Part shown: positions 18,261 through 26,343 of the stretch, one piece after another
How positions within the stretch are numbered: position 1 is the stretch's first letter
Layout of the letters: every line of letters starts with the position of its first letter
Source: Pseudomonas putida W15Oct28
GTDB lineage: Bacteria > Pseudomonadota > Gammaproteobacteria > Pseudomonadales > Pseudomonadaceae
Reading direction: 5' to 3'
Assembly (NCBI RefSeq): GCF_000708715.2
Contig: NZ_JENB01000015.1
Location: forward strand, 62,001 to 126,000
DNA: 64,000 nucleotides
The notes under the pieces: model-generated
Databases searched by the model: none
Told to the model about the DNA's origin: nothing
What the model saw: the letters and a program-made list of their open reading frames with translations, nothing else
Program-made: the position numbers and the translations under genes

Positions 18261-18375
18261 GTAGGAGCGGCCTTGCGTCGCGAAAGGGCTGCGAAGCGGC
18301 CCCAGGGTTTCAGCGCAAATGCACAAATTGCTGGGGCTGCTTCGCAGCCCTTTCGCGACGCAAGGCCGCTCCTAC
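18261..18375. repeat. REP-like doublet, GTAGGAGCGGCC type
   Basis: Two inverted copies of a motif beginning GTAGGAGCGGCCTTGCGTCG lie head to head, each with an internal hairpin, around a central unique stretch. They sit in the 268-base gap between two plus-strand genes. This is a typical Pseudomonas extragenic palindrome pair. Confidence 0.85.
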
Positions 18376-18494
18376 AAGGGCCCAGTTGTTTGCCCGGTGG
18401 GTGTTTTCGGGCTTTACAATTTTTAGCAAGGCAGTGGTGTCGTGGGGACGTAGGTGGAAGCTAGCATTAGCCGTCCCCACTCAAGGAAGGCCCC

Positions 18495-19316
18495 ATGGAT
18501 CGCTCACTGCAACTCAACCGCACCAGCTGGGACGAACGCGCCCCGCTGCACGCTGCCTCGAAGGACTACGAAGTCGAGATTCTGGTGCAGCGCCCGGGGC
18601 ACCTTTCCGAAACCGTCCGCTTCGACCTGCCGTTGCTCGGCGACATCAACGGGCTGAACACGGTCCACCTGCAGTGCCACATCGGCACCGACACCCTGTC
18701 GCTGGCACGCCTTGGCGCCAAGGTCTGCGGCCTGGACTATTCCGCGGCTTCGCTGGTAGAGGCGCGGGCACTGGCCGAGCGTTGCGCGGTGCCCATCGCG
18801 TATGTCGAGTCCGACGTCTATGCCGCCGACAAGGTACTACCGGCAGGCACGTTCGACCTGGTCTACACCGGCATTGGCGCGCTCTGCTGGTTGCCCCGCA
18901 TCGAGCCGTGGGCGCGTGCGGTCGCGGCGCTGCTGAAGCCTGGCGGGCGGTTGTTCCTGCGCGATGGGCACCCGATGCTGATGGCTGTCAACGAAGACCA
19001 CCCGGACCGCCTGCAGCTCGAATACCCGTATTTCGAGCACGAAGCGCCGACGGTGTGGCACAACGACCAGACCTACGTTGAAACCGAACAGCGCCTTGCC
19101 CACACCGAAACCCACGAATGGAACCACGGCCTGGGTGAAGTCGTGACTGCCCTGCTGGCGCATGGGCTGCAGCTGACGGCACTGGTCGAGCACCAGAGCA
19201 TCCCCTGGGAGGCGCTGCCGGGGCAGATGGTCAAGGGCAGCGATGGTGAGTACCGCTTGCGCGAGCAACCTGCACGCCTGCCCCTGAGCTACACCTTGGT
19301 GGCGGTCAAAGCCTGA
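18495..19316 (+). CDS. Class I SAM-dependent methyltransferase
   Basis: A 273-residue cytoplasmic methyltransferase. Motif I is VHLQCHIGTDTLSLARLGAKVCGLDYS (about residues 56-82), with CHIGTD in place of the usual GxGxG. Motif II/III and the post-motifs appear as AYVESDVY and FDLVYTGIGALCWLPR, followed by LLKPGGRLFLRDGHP. AAGGAAGG precedes ATG 18495. The substrate is unknown. The gene converges with the SDR gene with no gap. Confidence 0.82.
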   Translation: MDRSLQLNRTSWDERAPLHAASKDYEVEILVQRPGHLSETVRFDLPLLGDINGLNTVHLQCHIGTDTLSLARLGAKVCGLDYSAASLVEARALAERCAVPIAYVESDVYAADKVLPAGTFDLVYTGIGALCWLPRIEPWARAVAALLKPGGRLFLRDGHPMLMAVNEDHPDRLQLEYPYFEHEAPTVWHNDQTYVETEQRLAHTETHEWNHGLGEVVTALLAHGLQLTALVEHQSIPWEALPGQMVKGSDGEYRLREQPARLPLSYTLVAVKA

Positions 19317-20084
19317 TCAGGACAGGTAGCCGCCGTCGACGTTGAGTGCCGTGCCGGTGGTGTAGCTGGACGCATCGCTGGCCAGGTACAACACCGCGCC
19401 GGCCATTTCCTTGGGGTCGGCCACGCGCTTGAGCGGGATCTGCTGCAGTGCGGCGTTCAGGATGGCATCGTTCTTCACCAGTGCAGAGGCGAACTTGGTG
19501 TCGGTCAGGCCCGGCAGCAGGGCGTTGCAGCGAATGCCGAACTGGGCGCACTCCTTGGCGAAGACCTTGGTCATGTTGATGACCGCCGCCTTGGTCACCG
19601 AATAGATACCCTGGAAGTGGCCGGGGGACACGCCGTTGATGGACGCCACGTTGATGATGCTGCCGCCGCCATGCTCGCGCATCAGCTTGCCGGCTTCCAC
19701 CGACATGAAGAAGTAGCCGCGGATGTTCACGTCCACGGTTTTCTGGAAGGCATTCAGGTCGGTGTCCAGCACGTTGCAGAACTGCGGGTTGGTGGCAGCG
19801 TTGTTGACCAGAATGTCCAGGCGCCCGAACTGTTCGCGGATGCCGGCGAACACCTGCTGTATCTGTTCCATCTCACCGATGTGGCAGGCCACTGCCGTTG
19901 CCTTGCCACCCGCCGCGATGATCGCCTCGGCCACCTGCTGGCAACCGTCCAGCTTGCGACTGGAAACGATCACATGGGCACCTTGCTGGGCCAACAGGTG
20001 GGCGATGGCTTCGCCGATGCCGCGGCTGGCGCCGGAAACAAAGGCAATCTTGCCGTCGAGGTCGAACAGGTGGGTCTTGGACAT
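19317..20084 (-). CDS. Short-chain dehydrogenase/reductase
   Basis: A 255-residue classical SDR. It has the cofactor motif SGASRGIGEA near residue 18, the structural NNAAT, the catalytic Ser in VASINGV and the Tyr/Lys pair in YSVTKAAV, and a C terminus typical of the family (TGTALNVDGGYLS). SSR after the second beta strand would favour NADP. It follows the APH-like gene on the same strand with a 36-base gap, so the two are likely co-transcribed. Lipid or alcohol metabolism is suggested by that neighbour. Confidence 0.88.
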   Translation of the reverse strand: MSKTHLFDLDGKIAFVSGASRGIGEAIAHLLAQQGAHVIVSSRKLDGCQQVAEAIIAAGGKATAVACHIGEMEQIQQVFAGIREQFGRLDILVNNAATNPQFCNVLDTDLNAFQKTVDVNIRGYFFMSVEAGKLMREHGGGSIINVASINGVSPGHFQGIYSVTKAAVINMTKVFAKECAQFGIRCNALLPGLTDTKFASALVKNDAILNAALQQIPLKRVADPKEMAGAVLYLASDASSYTTGTALNVDGGYLS

Positions 20085-20120
20085 GCTGTTTTCCTTGTTA
20101 TCCGTCGTCGTGGGCGTTGT

Positions 20121-21188
20121 TCAGAGGCTGGACTTGGCTATGACCTGCAAGCTCATCTGCTCCAGCAAGCGGTTCATGTGGATGAACTGGGCGAAGCGCT
20201 TGTCCTGGGTCTGGCCGTGGAAGTAGCGGTAGTAGATCTGCTGGACGATGCCAGCCAGGCGGAACAGGCCATAGCAATAGTAGTAATCAAAATTGTCCAA
20301 CTGGATGCCCGCGCGTTCGGCGTAGTAATCCACGAACTGGCGGCGGGTGAGCATGCCCGGCGCGTTGCTCGGCTGGCGGCGCATCATCTGCACCGGCGCC
20401 GGGTCGTCGACCTCGATCCAGTAGGCCAGGCTGTTGCCCAGGTCCATCAGCGGGTCGCCCAGGGTGGCCATTTCCCAGTCCAGCACACCGATGATGCGCA
20501 TGGGGTTGTCGGCGTCGAGGATCACGTTGTCGAAGCGGTAATCGTTGTGCACGATAGCGGGCTGCGGGTGGTCGGCCGGCATTTTGTCGTGCAACCAGGC
20601 CGTCACCTTTTCCCAGCGCGGGGCATCCGGGGTCAGGGCTTTTTCGTAGCGGCTGGTCCAACCCTCGACCTGGCGCTGCACGTAGCCTTCCGGCTTGCCC
20701 AGGTCGGCCAGGCCACAGGCGTTGTAGTCCACCTGGTGCAATTCGACCAGGCGGTCGATAAAGCTTTTGCACAGGGCCTCGGTGCGGCCGGCGTCCAGGT
20801 TCAGCTCGGCGGGGATGTCCGAGCGCAGGATGATGCCCTTGACCCGTTCCATGACGTAGAACTCGCCGCCGATCAGGCTGCTGTCGGTGCAGTGCACATA
20901 CGCCTTGGGGCAGAAGGGGAAGCCGCTGTTCAACTGGTTGAGGATGCGAAACTCACGGCCCATGTCGTGGGCCGACTTGGCCTTTTGCCCGAAGGGCGGG
21001 CGGCGCAGCACAAAGTCCCGGCCCGGGTAGCTGACCAGGTAGGTGAGGTTGGAGGCACCCCCCGGGAACTGGCTGATGCGCGGCAGGCCGTCCAGGCCGG
21101 GGATGCTGGCCTTGAGGTAAGGGTCGATGACGGCCGCGTCGAGTTCTTCGCCGGGGCGTACCTGGGTGGACTGGTCGGTGAGCGTCAT
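20121..21188 (-). CDS. APH-like phosphotransferase family protein (ACAD10/11 kinase-domain type)
   Basis: A 355-residue protein of the aminoglycoside-phosphotransferase/choline-kinase fold. The catalytic loop is IVHNDYRFDNVILD, with the metal site in LDWEMATLGDPLMDLG. The N-terminal ISQFPGGASNLTYLV forms the glycine loop, and PPFGQKAKSAHDMGREFRIL supplies the nucleotide-binding region. Such proteins often accompany acyl-CoA dehydrogenases and may phosphorylate hydroxyacyl-CoA. The following SDR supports a lipid-related role, but the substrate is inferred. Confidence 0.85.
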   Translation of the reverse strand: MTLTDQSTQVRPGEELDAAVIDPYLKASIPGLDGLPRISQFPGGASNLTYLVSYPGRDFVLRRPPFGQKAKSAHDMGREFRILNQLNSGFPFCPKAYVHCTDSSLIGGEFYVMERVKGIILRSDIPAELNLDAGRTEALCKSFIDRLVELHQVDYNACGLADLGKPEGYVQRQVEGWTSRYEKALTPDAPRWEKVTAWLHDKMPADHPQPAIVHNDYRFDNVILDADNPMRIIGVLDWEMATLGDPLMDLGNSLAYWIEVDDPAPVQMMRRQPSNAPGMLTRRQFVDYYAERAGIQLDNFDYYYCYGLFRLAGIVQQIYYRYFHGQTQDKRFAQFIHMNRLLEQMSLQVIAKSSL

Positions 21189-21340
21189 GCGTTTTCCTTA
21201 TTCTCGATCGCAAGGACTATTGGCTAATCTAATGGCCTGCCGGCGTTGGAACAAGCGTGCCAGGTGCCATATAGGTGAGGGTGTTGCTGCCTGATCAACT
21301 GCCTTGATGTAAACCACCGATAGCCTGATCGCATCCCCGT

Positions 21341-21450
21341 GTAGGAGCGGCCTTGTGTCGCGATGGGCCGCAAGGCGGCCCCGGATTTGCGCACCATGCA
21401 AGATTGCCGGGGCCGCCTTGCGGCCCATCGCGACACAAGGCCGCTCCTAC
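21341..21450. repeat. REP-like doublet, GTAGGAGCGGCC type
   Basis: Inverted copies of GTAGGAGCGGCCTTGTGTCG, each followed by a GGGCCGC..GCGGCCC hairpin, flank about 25 unique bases. It occupies part of the 365-base gap upstream of the APH-like gene. Immediately right of it, at 21451-21484, the 17-base unit AAATAGCCAGCGCAGTT occurs twice in tandem. Confidence 0.85.
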
Positions 21451-21495
21451 AAATAGCCAGCGCAGTTAAATAGCCAGCGCAGTTCTGGACCAGGC

Positions 21496-21530
21496 AAAAA
21501 AAAACCGAAGCCGCCAAGGCTTCGGTTTTT
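21496..21530. terminator. Bidirectional rho-independent terminator
   Basis: ACCGAAGCC pairs with GGCTTCGGT around GCCAA, with an A run to the left and T5 to the right. It ends the minus-strand SCP2 gene and would also stop plus-strand readthrough. Confidence 0.88.
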
Positions 21531-21553
21531 CGATCAGCCGGTGTACCCAGCCC

Positions 21554-21871
21554 TCAGGACGGGAACAGCTCGCTGAGTTTCATCGACAGCATCATGTCGC
21601 CTTCAACGCGCAGCTTGCCACCCATGAAGGCCTGCATGCCGTCGGTTTCGCCACTGACGATGCCCTTCAGGGTTTCGCTGTCCATCACCAGGGTGCAGTT
21701 GGCGTCCGGGTTTTCGCCTTCCTGCAGGTCGCAGGTGCCGTCTTTGACGATCAGCGCGTATTGCTTGTCTTCGTCGGTGATGTTGAAGCCGAACACCAGG
21801 TCCAGGCCGGCGGCAGCGGATGGGTTGAACTTCGCTTGCATTGTTTTGACGGCATCAGCTACGGAGGTCAT
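21554..21871 (-). CDS. SCP2 sterol/lipid-binding domain protein, 105 aa
   Basis: A stand-alone SCP2 fold, with VFGFNITDEDKQYALIVKDGTCDLQEGENPDANCTLVMDSETLKGIVSGETDGMQAFMGGKLRVEGDM. The pattern DxxxLxxIxxGxxdgxxAFxxGKlxxxGD is the family hallmark. These small proteins bind acyl or lipid ligands in the cytoplasm. It follows the histidine phosphatase gene on the same strand, with a strong terminator behind it. Confidence 0.87.
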   Translation of the reverse strand: MTSVADAVKTMQAKFNPSAAAGLDLVFGFNITDEDKQYALIVKDGTCDLQEGENPDANCTLVMDSETLKGIVSGETDGMQAFMGGKLRVEGDMMLSMKLSELFPS

Positions 21872-21927
21872 GGCGCATTCCTTATAGAGTTATTTACACG
21901 TCCCCGCAGGGACACAACAAACCGGGC

Positions 21928-22638
21928 TCATCGATAGGTGACAAGCTCCGGTACCCTCAACAGCTGCACATGGGCCTGGCTGTTGAAGGAGGCCAGTGCC
22001 ACGTCGCGGCCGCGGAACTTCAGCTGGCTGAGCGACGTGTTGATGATCTGCCAGTTCAGCGCGAACGCCTGGCTGGGGGTAATACGGGTAACCAGGTGGA
22101 GCAGGGCGGCAATGGTGCCGCCCGAGGTGAAGACGGCGACATTGTCGCCGCTGCCGGCGGCATCGAGCACGCGCTGCAGGCCACCTTGTACACGGCTGGT
22201 GAACGCCTGCCAGCTTTCCAGTCCATCGTCGGCATGTTCGCCCGCGTGCCAGCGCTGCACCATCAAGGCGAACAGGCGCTGGAACTCGCTGCGGTGCTGC
22301 GCAGCATTGCGCAGGATGTGCAGGGCATCGGGTTCTTCTGGCAACAGCCCGGGCAACAGGGCGCGAATGACGCCATCGGCATCGAACTCATTGAACGCGG
22401 CGTCGGTCTCAACAGCCGGCACCGGGCAGCCACTGGCATGCAAGGCCTCCAGGGCCAGGCGTGCGGTATCCTGCTGGCGGCGCAGGTCGCCTGCCACGCA
22501 GCGGTCCAGCCGAATACCCAGCTGGGCCAGGTGCTCACCCAGGGCCTGGCTCTGGCGCACGCCCACGGGCGAGAGGACGTCGTAGTCATCGGCACCGAAG
22601 GAGGCTTGGCCATGTCGGATCAGGTAGAGGTTGCCCAC
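21928..22638 (-). CDS. Histidine phosphatase family protein (phosphoglycerate mutase-like)
   Basis: A 236-residue cytoplasmic phosphatase with the phosphohistidine motif LYLIRHGQASFG, an arginine in AGDLRRQQDTA, the acid EF in FNEFDADG, and the second histidine position apparently SGGTIAAL rather than the usual H-G/C. That substitution (TSGGTI where VxHGG is common) deserves attention because this histidine is a proton donor. GTG 22638 gives the usual start VGNLYLIRHGQ; the longer ATG reading begins at 22689. It leads a run with the SCP2 gene. Confidence 0.78.
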   Translation of the reverse strand: MGNLYLIRHGQASFGADDYDVLSPVGVRQSQALGEHLAQLGIRLDRCVAGDLRRQQDTARLALEALHASGCPVPAVETDAAFNEFDADGVIRALLPGLLPEEPDALHILRNAAQHRSEFQRLFALMVQRWHAGEHADDGLESWQAFTSRVQGGLQRVLDAAGSGDNVAVFTSGGTIAALLHLVTRITPSQAFALNWQIINTSLSQLKFRGRDVALASFNSQAHVQLLRVPELVTYR

Positions 22639-22836
22639 GAAAGGTTCCGGCCTGTTTGGAGGTTGCTGCGAGGTTAGGATGCAGCACACGGGCTGTCAAC
22701 GAAAAAACATACAAGCGTTTGAAAAGGTTGTTTGAAAGGTGTTGCCAGCGTTTACACCAGCTGGCAGCGCCTCAGGTGCAGCGGTATGCTTGCAACAGTT
22801 ACGCGCCACTTTGGCGCAGGTATTTAAGGAGTCAAC

Positions 22837-23856
22837 GTGGAGTTTCTTGCCGAGTACGCAAGCTTTCTCGCCAAAACCGCCACCCTGGTCATCGCCATCC
22901 TCGTGGTGCTGTCGGCCATCGCCGGGTTGCGCAGCAAAGGGCGGCGCAAACCGGGTGGGCAGCTGCAGGTCACCCGCCTGAACGAATTCTACAAGGACCT
23001 GCGCGAGCGCCTGGAGTCCGGCCTGCTCGACAAGGCCCAGCTCAAGGCCTTGCGCAAGCAACAGGCCAAGGCGGAAAAACAGCAGAAGAAAGGCAAGGCC
23101 GAGGAAAAGGGCCGGGTCTTTGTGCTGGACTTCGATGGCGACATCAAAGCCTCTGCCACCGAAAGCCTGCGCAACGAAATCACCGCGCTACTCACCCTCG
23201 CCACCCCGCGTGACGAAGTGGTGCTGCGCCTCGAAAGCGGTGGTGGCCTTGTGCACAGCTACGGCCTGGCGGCGTCGCAACTGGCGCGCATTCGCCAGGC
23301 GGGCATCCCGCTGACCGTGTGCATCGACAAGGTGGCCGCCAGTGGTGGTTACATGATGGCCTGCATCGGCGAGAAAATCGTCAGTGCGCCGTTCGCCGTA
23401 CTGGGTTCGATCGGGGTGGTGGCGCAGTTGCCCAACATCAACCGCCTGTTGAAGAAGCACGACATCGACTTCGAAGTGCTGACCGCCGGCGAGTACAAGC
23501 GCACCCTGACCGTATTTGGCGAAAACACCGACAAGGGCCGGGAGAAGTTCCAGGAAGACCTGGACATCACCCACCAGCTGTTCAAGGATTTTGTCGCCCG
23601 CTATCGCCCGCAGTTGCACATCGACGAAGTGGCCACAGGTGAAGTCTGGCTCGGCGTTGCAGCACTCAACCGCCAGCTGGTGGACGAACTGCAGACCAGC
23701 GACGAGTACCTCAGCGAGCGCGCCCGCAACGCCAACCTGTTCCACCTGCATTATGCCGAACGCAAGAGCCTGCAAGAGCGAATCGGCATGGCTGCCAGTG
23801 GCACCGTGGAGAACACCGTGGTGGGCTTGTGGAGTAAACTCAGCCGCCTGCGCTAA
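22837..23856 (+). CDS. sohB: Inner-membrane serine protease SohB (signal peptide peptidase A family)
   Basis: A 339-residue S49 peptidase anchored by one N-terminal span (TATLVIAILVVLSAIAGL) with the catalytic part facing the periplasm. The nucleophile is Ser169 in DKVAASGGYMMAC, and the general base is Lys221 in TAGEYKRT. A charged region (about 65-95, Lys/Glu/Gln rich) precedes the protease fold, as in SohB. Translation starts at GTG 22837, six bases after AAGGA. SohB-like proteases process membrane proteins or signal peptide remnants. Confidence 0.9.
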   Translation: MEFLAEYASFLAKTATLVIAILVVLSAIAGLRSKGRRKPGGQLQVTRLNEFYKDLRERLESGLLDKAQLKALRKQQAKAEKQQKKGKAEEKGRVFVLDFDGDIKASATESLRNEITALLTLATPRDEVVLRLESGGGLVHSYGLAASQLARIRQAGIPLTVCIDKVAASGGYMMACIGEKIVSAPFAVLGSIGVVAQLPNINRLLKKHDIDFEVLTAGEYKRTLTVFGENTDKGREKFQEDLDITHQLFKDFVARYRPQLHIDEVATGEVWLGVAALNRQLVDELQTSDEYLSERARNANLFHLHYAERKSLQERIGMAASGTVENTVVGLWSKLSRLR

Positions 23857-23893
23857 CACCTTGAGCCCGTTGAAATTTTTTTCGTTCAGGGGG

Positions 23894-23922
23894 TTGCAAG
23901 GTTAAAAGAATGAAGACATAAT
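23894..23922 (+). promoter_or_regulatory. Sigma-70 promoter of tRNA-Cys
   Basis: TTGCAA (23894-23899) and CATAAT (23917-23922) are spaced by 17 bases and lie about 88 bases before the tRNA. The spacing and location suit a stable RNA promoter. Confidence 0.7.
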
Positions 23923-24009
23923 GGCGCCCATCGAAACGCAGCAAACTTTGAAAAAGGTTCAGCGTTTCAAGGAGATAGCAAAGCGCAAGCAGCTAGATCC
24001 GACCTTTGA

Positions 24010-24083
24010 GGCCGAGTAGCAAAGTGGTTATGCTCCGGATTGCAAATCCGTCTACGCCGGTTCGATTCCGACCTCGGCCTCCA
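24010..24083 (+). tRNA. tRNA-Cys (anticodon GCA)
   Basis: The sequence folds as a 74-base cloverleaf: acceptor GGCCGAG pairs with CTCGGCC, the D arm holds GTGGTTA, the anticodon stem-loop reads GGATTGCAAATCC with GCA at 24042-24044, and the T arm holds GGTTCGATTCC. CCA is encoded. Its 3' half and terminator are repeated at 28660-28755, which suggests use as an integration site. Confidence 0.97.
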
Positions 24084-24133
24084 TTATTCGAAAGCCCCGC
24101 AGATTAACGTCTGCGGGGTTTTTCTTTGTGCGC
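24038..24133 (+). repeat. Left copy of 96-base direct repeat (tRNA-Cys 3' part plus terminator): candidate attL
   Basis: Bases 24038-24133 match 28660-28755 with five differences: one in the T-side of the tRNA and four in the terminator loop. The repeat runs from the anticodon stem to the end of the terminator T tract and beyond (TTTCTTTGTGCGC). Sequence diverges at once on both sides, which fits duplication by site-specific integration. Confidence 0.7.
24094..24125 (+). terminator. Rho-independent terminator after tRNA-Cys
   Basis: GCCCCGCAGA and TCTGCGGGG form the stem around a short loop, followed by T5. Confidence 0.9.
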
Positions 24134-24252
24134 TGGAAAACCTGACCGGTTACGCCCCCGAGTCCAGGCGGCCAAGAAGGGCGCTAAGCAGGAAATAACC
24201 CGCATCTCCTTCACGATGCGGTCGACGAATTATTACTCAAGGATTGAGATCT

Positions 24253-24723
24253 ATGAACAGGGCTTTGAAAGCGGGTTTTCTAGGGGCGCTACTGGCAGCC
24301 AGTGCCGCGTATGCGGATGTTGGGCGAGAAGAGTCTCTAGATGAGGCGGTGCGTCAATTCGCTGCGAAGGTGGAGGCCGAGTGGCAGCAGTGCCTGAAGA
24401 ATCCGAATACGCGCACGACGCATGATAGTGATCTGTGTCTGTCGGTGATGGTGCGCGCGAGTAACGAAAAGGTCGACCAGAAGTATCAGGAAAAGATGGT
24501 AACCGCTCAGCATATGGCTGACCATCCTGACGCATTTGCTACCTATGAAACTGTTCCGTCCCTGCTGCAGGATTCTCAATCGCTGTGGAAGCAATATGTC
24601 AAAGCTGACTGCGACGGAATTTACGCAGAGAGCGCGGCTGGAACCGCTCGTTCTGGGTATGCCCTCTTTTGCAAGTACAAACACGCGCTTCATCGCCTGC
24701 GCGCACTGGATGAATGGTTTTGA
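24253..24723 (+). CDS. Exported LprI/DUF1311-like protein
   Basis: A 156-residue protein with a signal peptide (MNRALKAGFLGALLAASAAYA). The mature domain has the LprI/DUF1311 pattern: WQQCLKN..LCLSVMVRASNEKVDQKYQ, then LLQDSQSLWKQYVKADCDGIY and a final cysteine in LFCKYKHALHRLRALDEWF. Some members inhibit lysozymes; most are uncharacterised periplasmic proteins. It is the first gene inside the tRNA-Cys-bounded island, with no obvious partner. ATG 24253 is used because in-frame TTG 24244 adds nothing. Confidence 0.65.
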   Translation: MNRALKAGFLGALLAASAAYADVGREESLDEAVRQFAAKVEAEWQQCLKNPNTRTTHDSDLCLSVMVRASNEKVDQKYQEKMVTAQHMADHPDAFATYETVPSLLQDSQSLWKQYVKADCDGIYAESAAGTARSGYALFCKYKHALHRLRALDEWF

Positions 24724-24888
24724 AGCCATTTGTCTTCCGTCCATGAATCATCGGCTTTTAGCGGCGTTCTACGTGGGGCAGGCAGGAGCAGCGTGACCCG
24801 GTTGCGCCACTTCTTGCCGCTTCCAGCTGACGTGGTGGACGCCACCTGCGCGCTCGACACTGAGCTGGCCAAGGCTATTGCGAGGCCC

Positions 24889-25266
24889 GAGCGCGTCATG
24901 ACCCTGATCGAGGTGTCGGTATAGCTGGCACGAAGACGCTCGCCAAGTTGGCCAACCACGGCCAAGCGCCTGCAGGCGCAGACTGGCGGTGTGGTCGACA
25001 TTACGGACCCTTTCAAGCGCAATTGGGTGCTGCGCAACAGCGAGGTGAAAGAGGTGTGGGGCGTAGGCCGGCGGATGACTGCCCACCTTGAGGCGATGGG
25101 GTTCACACGGCTATGGATCTGGCCAAGCTGATGCCAGAATGCGGCGCCAGAAATTCAGTGTGGTGGTGGAGAAGACTGCCCGCGAACTGGCTGGCACGCC
25201 ATGCCTGGAGCTGGACGAGGCAGAGCATCCGAAGCAGGAGATCTTCGATCAGCTGTGGACGGTCAA
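24889..25266 (+). pseudogene. umuC: Decayed umuC (rulB) fragment with internal deletions
   Basis: Three pieces of this stretch match the intact umuC at 30725-31999. Bases 24889-24912 match about 30979-31002, 24913-25246 match about 31138-31471, and 25247-25266 match about 31971-31990 up to the stop. The pieces are joined across deletions of roughly 135 and 500 bases. A two-base loss at CAACCACGGCCAAG and a one-base loss at GATGGGGTTCACAC break the frame. The polymerase active site (DCN and SIDE) is gone, so no Y-family enzyme can be made. Base differences of several per cent show that it is not a recent copy. Confidence 0.85.
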
Positions 25267-25467
25267 ATGTTAAGCCTGCCATCGGCGTGGCTGGGCGAAC
25301 TGAATGACCAGTCGGCCTTGGTGGCGGATCCCGATGGGCGTGCTGCAGTACTTGCCGAACTCGCGGTGTCTGCGCACCGACGGAGCGATGTCGACGCCGG
25401 CCAGTTGGCCGACATGCTGGAGTTCGCCGAGGCTGCCAGGCTGTGGGCGCTGAGCGAGCATCCGTAG
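25267..25467 (+). CDS. 66-residue protein overlapping the umuC 3' end (umuDC-associated small ORF)
   Basis: ATG 25267 overlaps the umuC-remnant stop codon (ATGTTAA), an arrangement that suggests translational coupling in the parent operon. The product [24 protein letters not shown].. is acidic and helical, with [24 protein letters not shown] at the end. The intact umuC at 30.7 kb is followed by the same start, but there the frame is cut to 30 residues. Function is unknown. Confidence 0.5.
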   Translation: MLSLPSAWLGELNDQSALVADPDGRAAVLAELAVSAHRRSDVDAGQLADMLEFAEAARLWALSEHP

Positions 25468-25675
25468 GTAGCTTCGCTGTCTCCTGCTGGGGACAAAGCA
25501 CTGAGTCGACACTGTCGGCTGTCGACCCTTCGGCAGCCGGTCGCGGTGTCAGGCTACGATGGGCGACTTGGTGCCCACCTCAGTATTTTTCACTAGGGGT
25601 AGCCTGAAAAATTTGTAATTTAAGTCGTTGACGGCAGAATGGAGTGGTGGTTCGACTAAAGGAATGACCGATCCG

Positions 25676-26302
25676 ATGTATCTTGCACGCACTACTGATG
25701 GCAGGCGTATATCAGCGACTCGTGAAGAGAGCGGCTATTGCCCCTATTGCAATGAGCAACTGGCCGCCAAGCTGGGCGATATCTACGAGTGGCATTGGAG
25801 TCACAAACCAAGCCAAACTTGCAGCTACCGACAGGCAGTGAGTTTCTGGCAGTACGGCTGGATACGTCACTACTATGCCTTGGGTGGATGGGAGATGGAG
25901 ACAAGTGTAAGCGGGTTTGACTTCGATGGGATTCAACCCGAAAAACGTCTTGCCCTAAAGCTTGCCCCTAAATTTGACTTTATTTCGCTCAAGACGTTCA
26001 TCGATGCATCCGCTCAGCGAGACCTAAAACCGGTGGTGATTTTCCAAGCGAAGGCCTTCGAGCGATTCCGGTTTGACAACTATCGCTTTAAACACCCTAG
26101 ACGATCGGATACCAGCTGGATTTTCTTCTTCTCGCATGCCTACCAAGGCCAAAAGCGAACGGCTTCGTTGTGGCTCGACATACAGCGTGACCAACACCCA
26201 CACTTTGGGTTAAAAAGCGGAATCTACAATCTCGGTTACACGAAGGACTGCCACGGCGCTATCACTGTTTGTCCCGAACCGAAGCTCAGATCGAGGATGT
26301 AG
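25676..26302 (+). CDS. CoiA-like zinc-finger protein, possible degenerate nuclease
   Basis: A 208-residue soluble protein. The N-terminal third has the CoiA-type metal site C22-P-Y-C25...H40-W-S-H43...C49 in YCPYCNEQLAAKLGDIYEWHW. After it come a helix (RHYYALGGWEMETSVSG) and a core strand PVVIFQAKAFERF, where active CoiA/PD-(D/E)xK relatives usually show D...ExQ. The expected acid before Q appears to be replaced, so catalysis is doubtful. AAAGGA precedes ATG 25676 by 12 bases; ATG 25664 is in frame but touches that site. The next gene starts 41 bases on, so they form one operon. Base composition is more AT-rich than the flanks. Confidence 0.55.
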   Translation: MYLARTTDGRRISATREESGYCPYCNEQLAAKLGDIYEWHWSHKPSQTCSYRQAVSFWQYGWIRHYYALGGWEMETSVSGFDFDGIQPEKRLALKLAPKFDFISLKTFIDASAQRDLKPVVIFQAKAFERFRFDNYRFKHPRRSDTSWIFFFSHAYQGQKRTASLWLDIQRDQHPHFGLKSGIYNLGYTKDCHGAITVCPEPKLRSRM

Positions 26303-26343
26303 CGTACTGGGGGGTTAACCAAAGCTCGAATGGACTCTTTTGA

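Noticed and set aside
19617..21227. A 536-codon plus-strand open frame opposite the SDR and APH-like genes
   Set aside because: It is an antisense shadow of high-GC coding DNA: low-complexity His/Val/Ala composition, no ribosome site and no family motif, while the minus-strand genes have full catalytic motifs.
21451..21484. Two tandem copies of the 17-base unit AAATAGCCAGCGCAGTT
   Set aside because: Only two units, beside a REP doublet; most simply a local duplication, with no sign of a protein-binding array or CRISPR-like structure.
24730..24924. Plus-strand frame starting MSSVHESSAFSGV just left of the umuC relic
   Set aside because: No ribosome site, and it runs into the relic out of the umuC frame; treated as chance.
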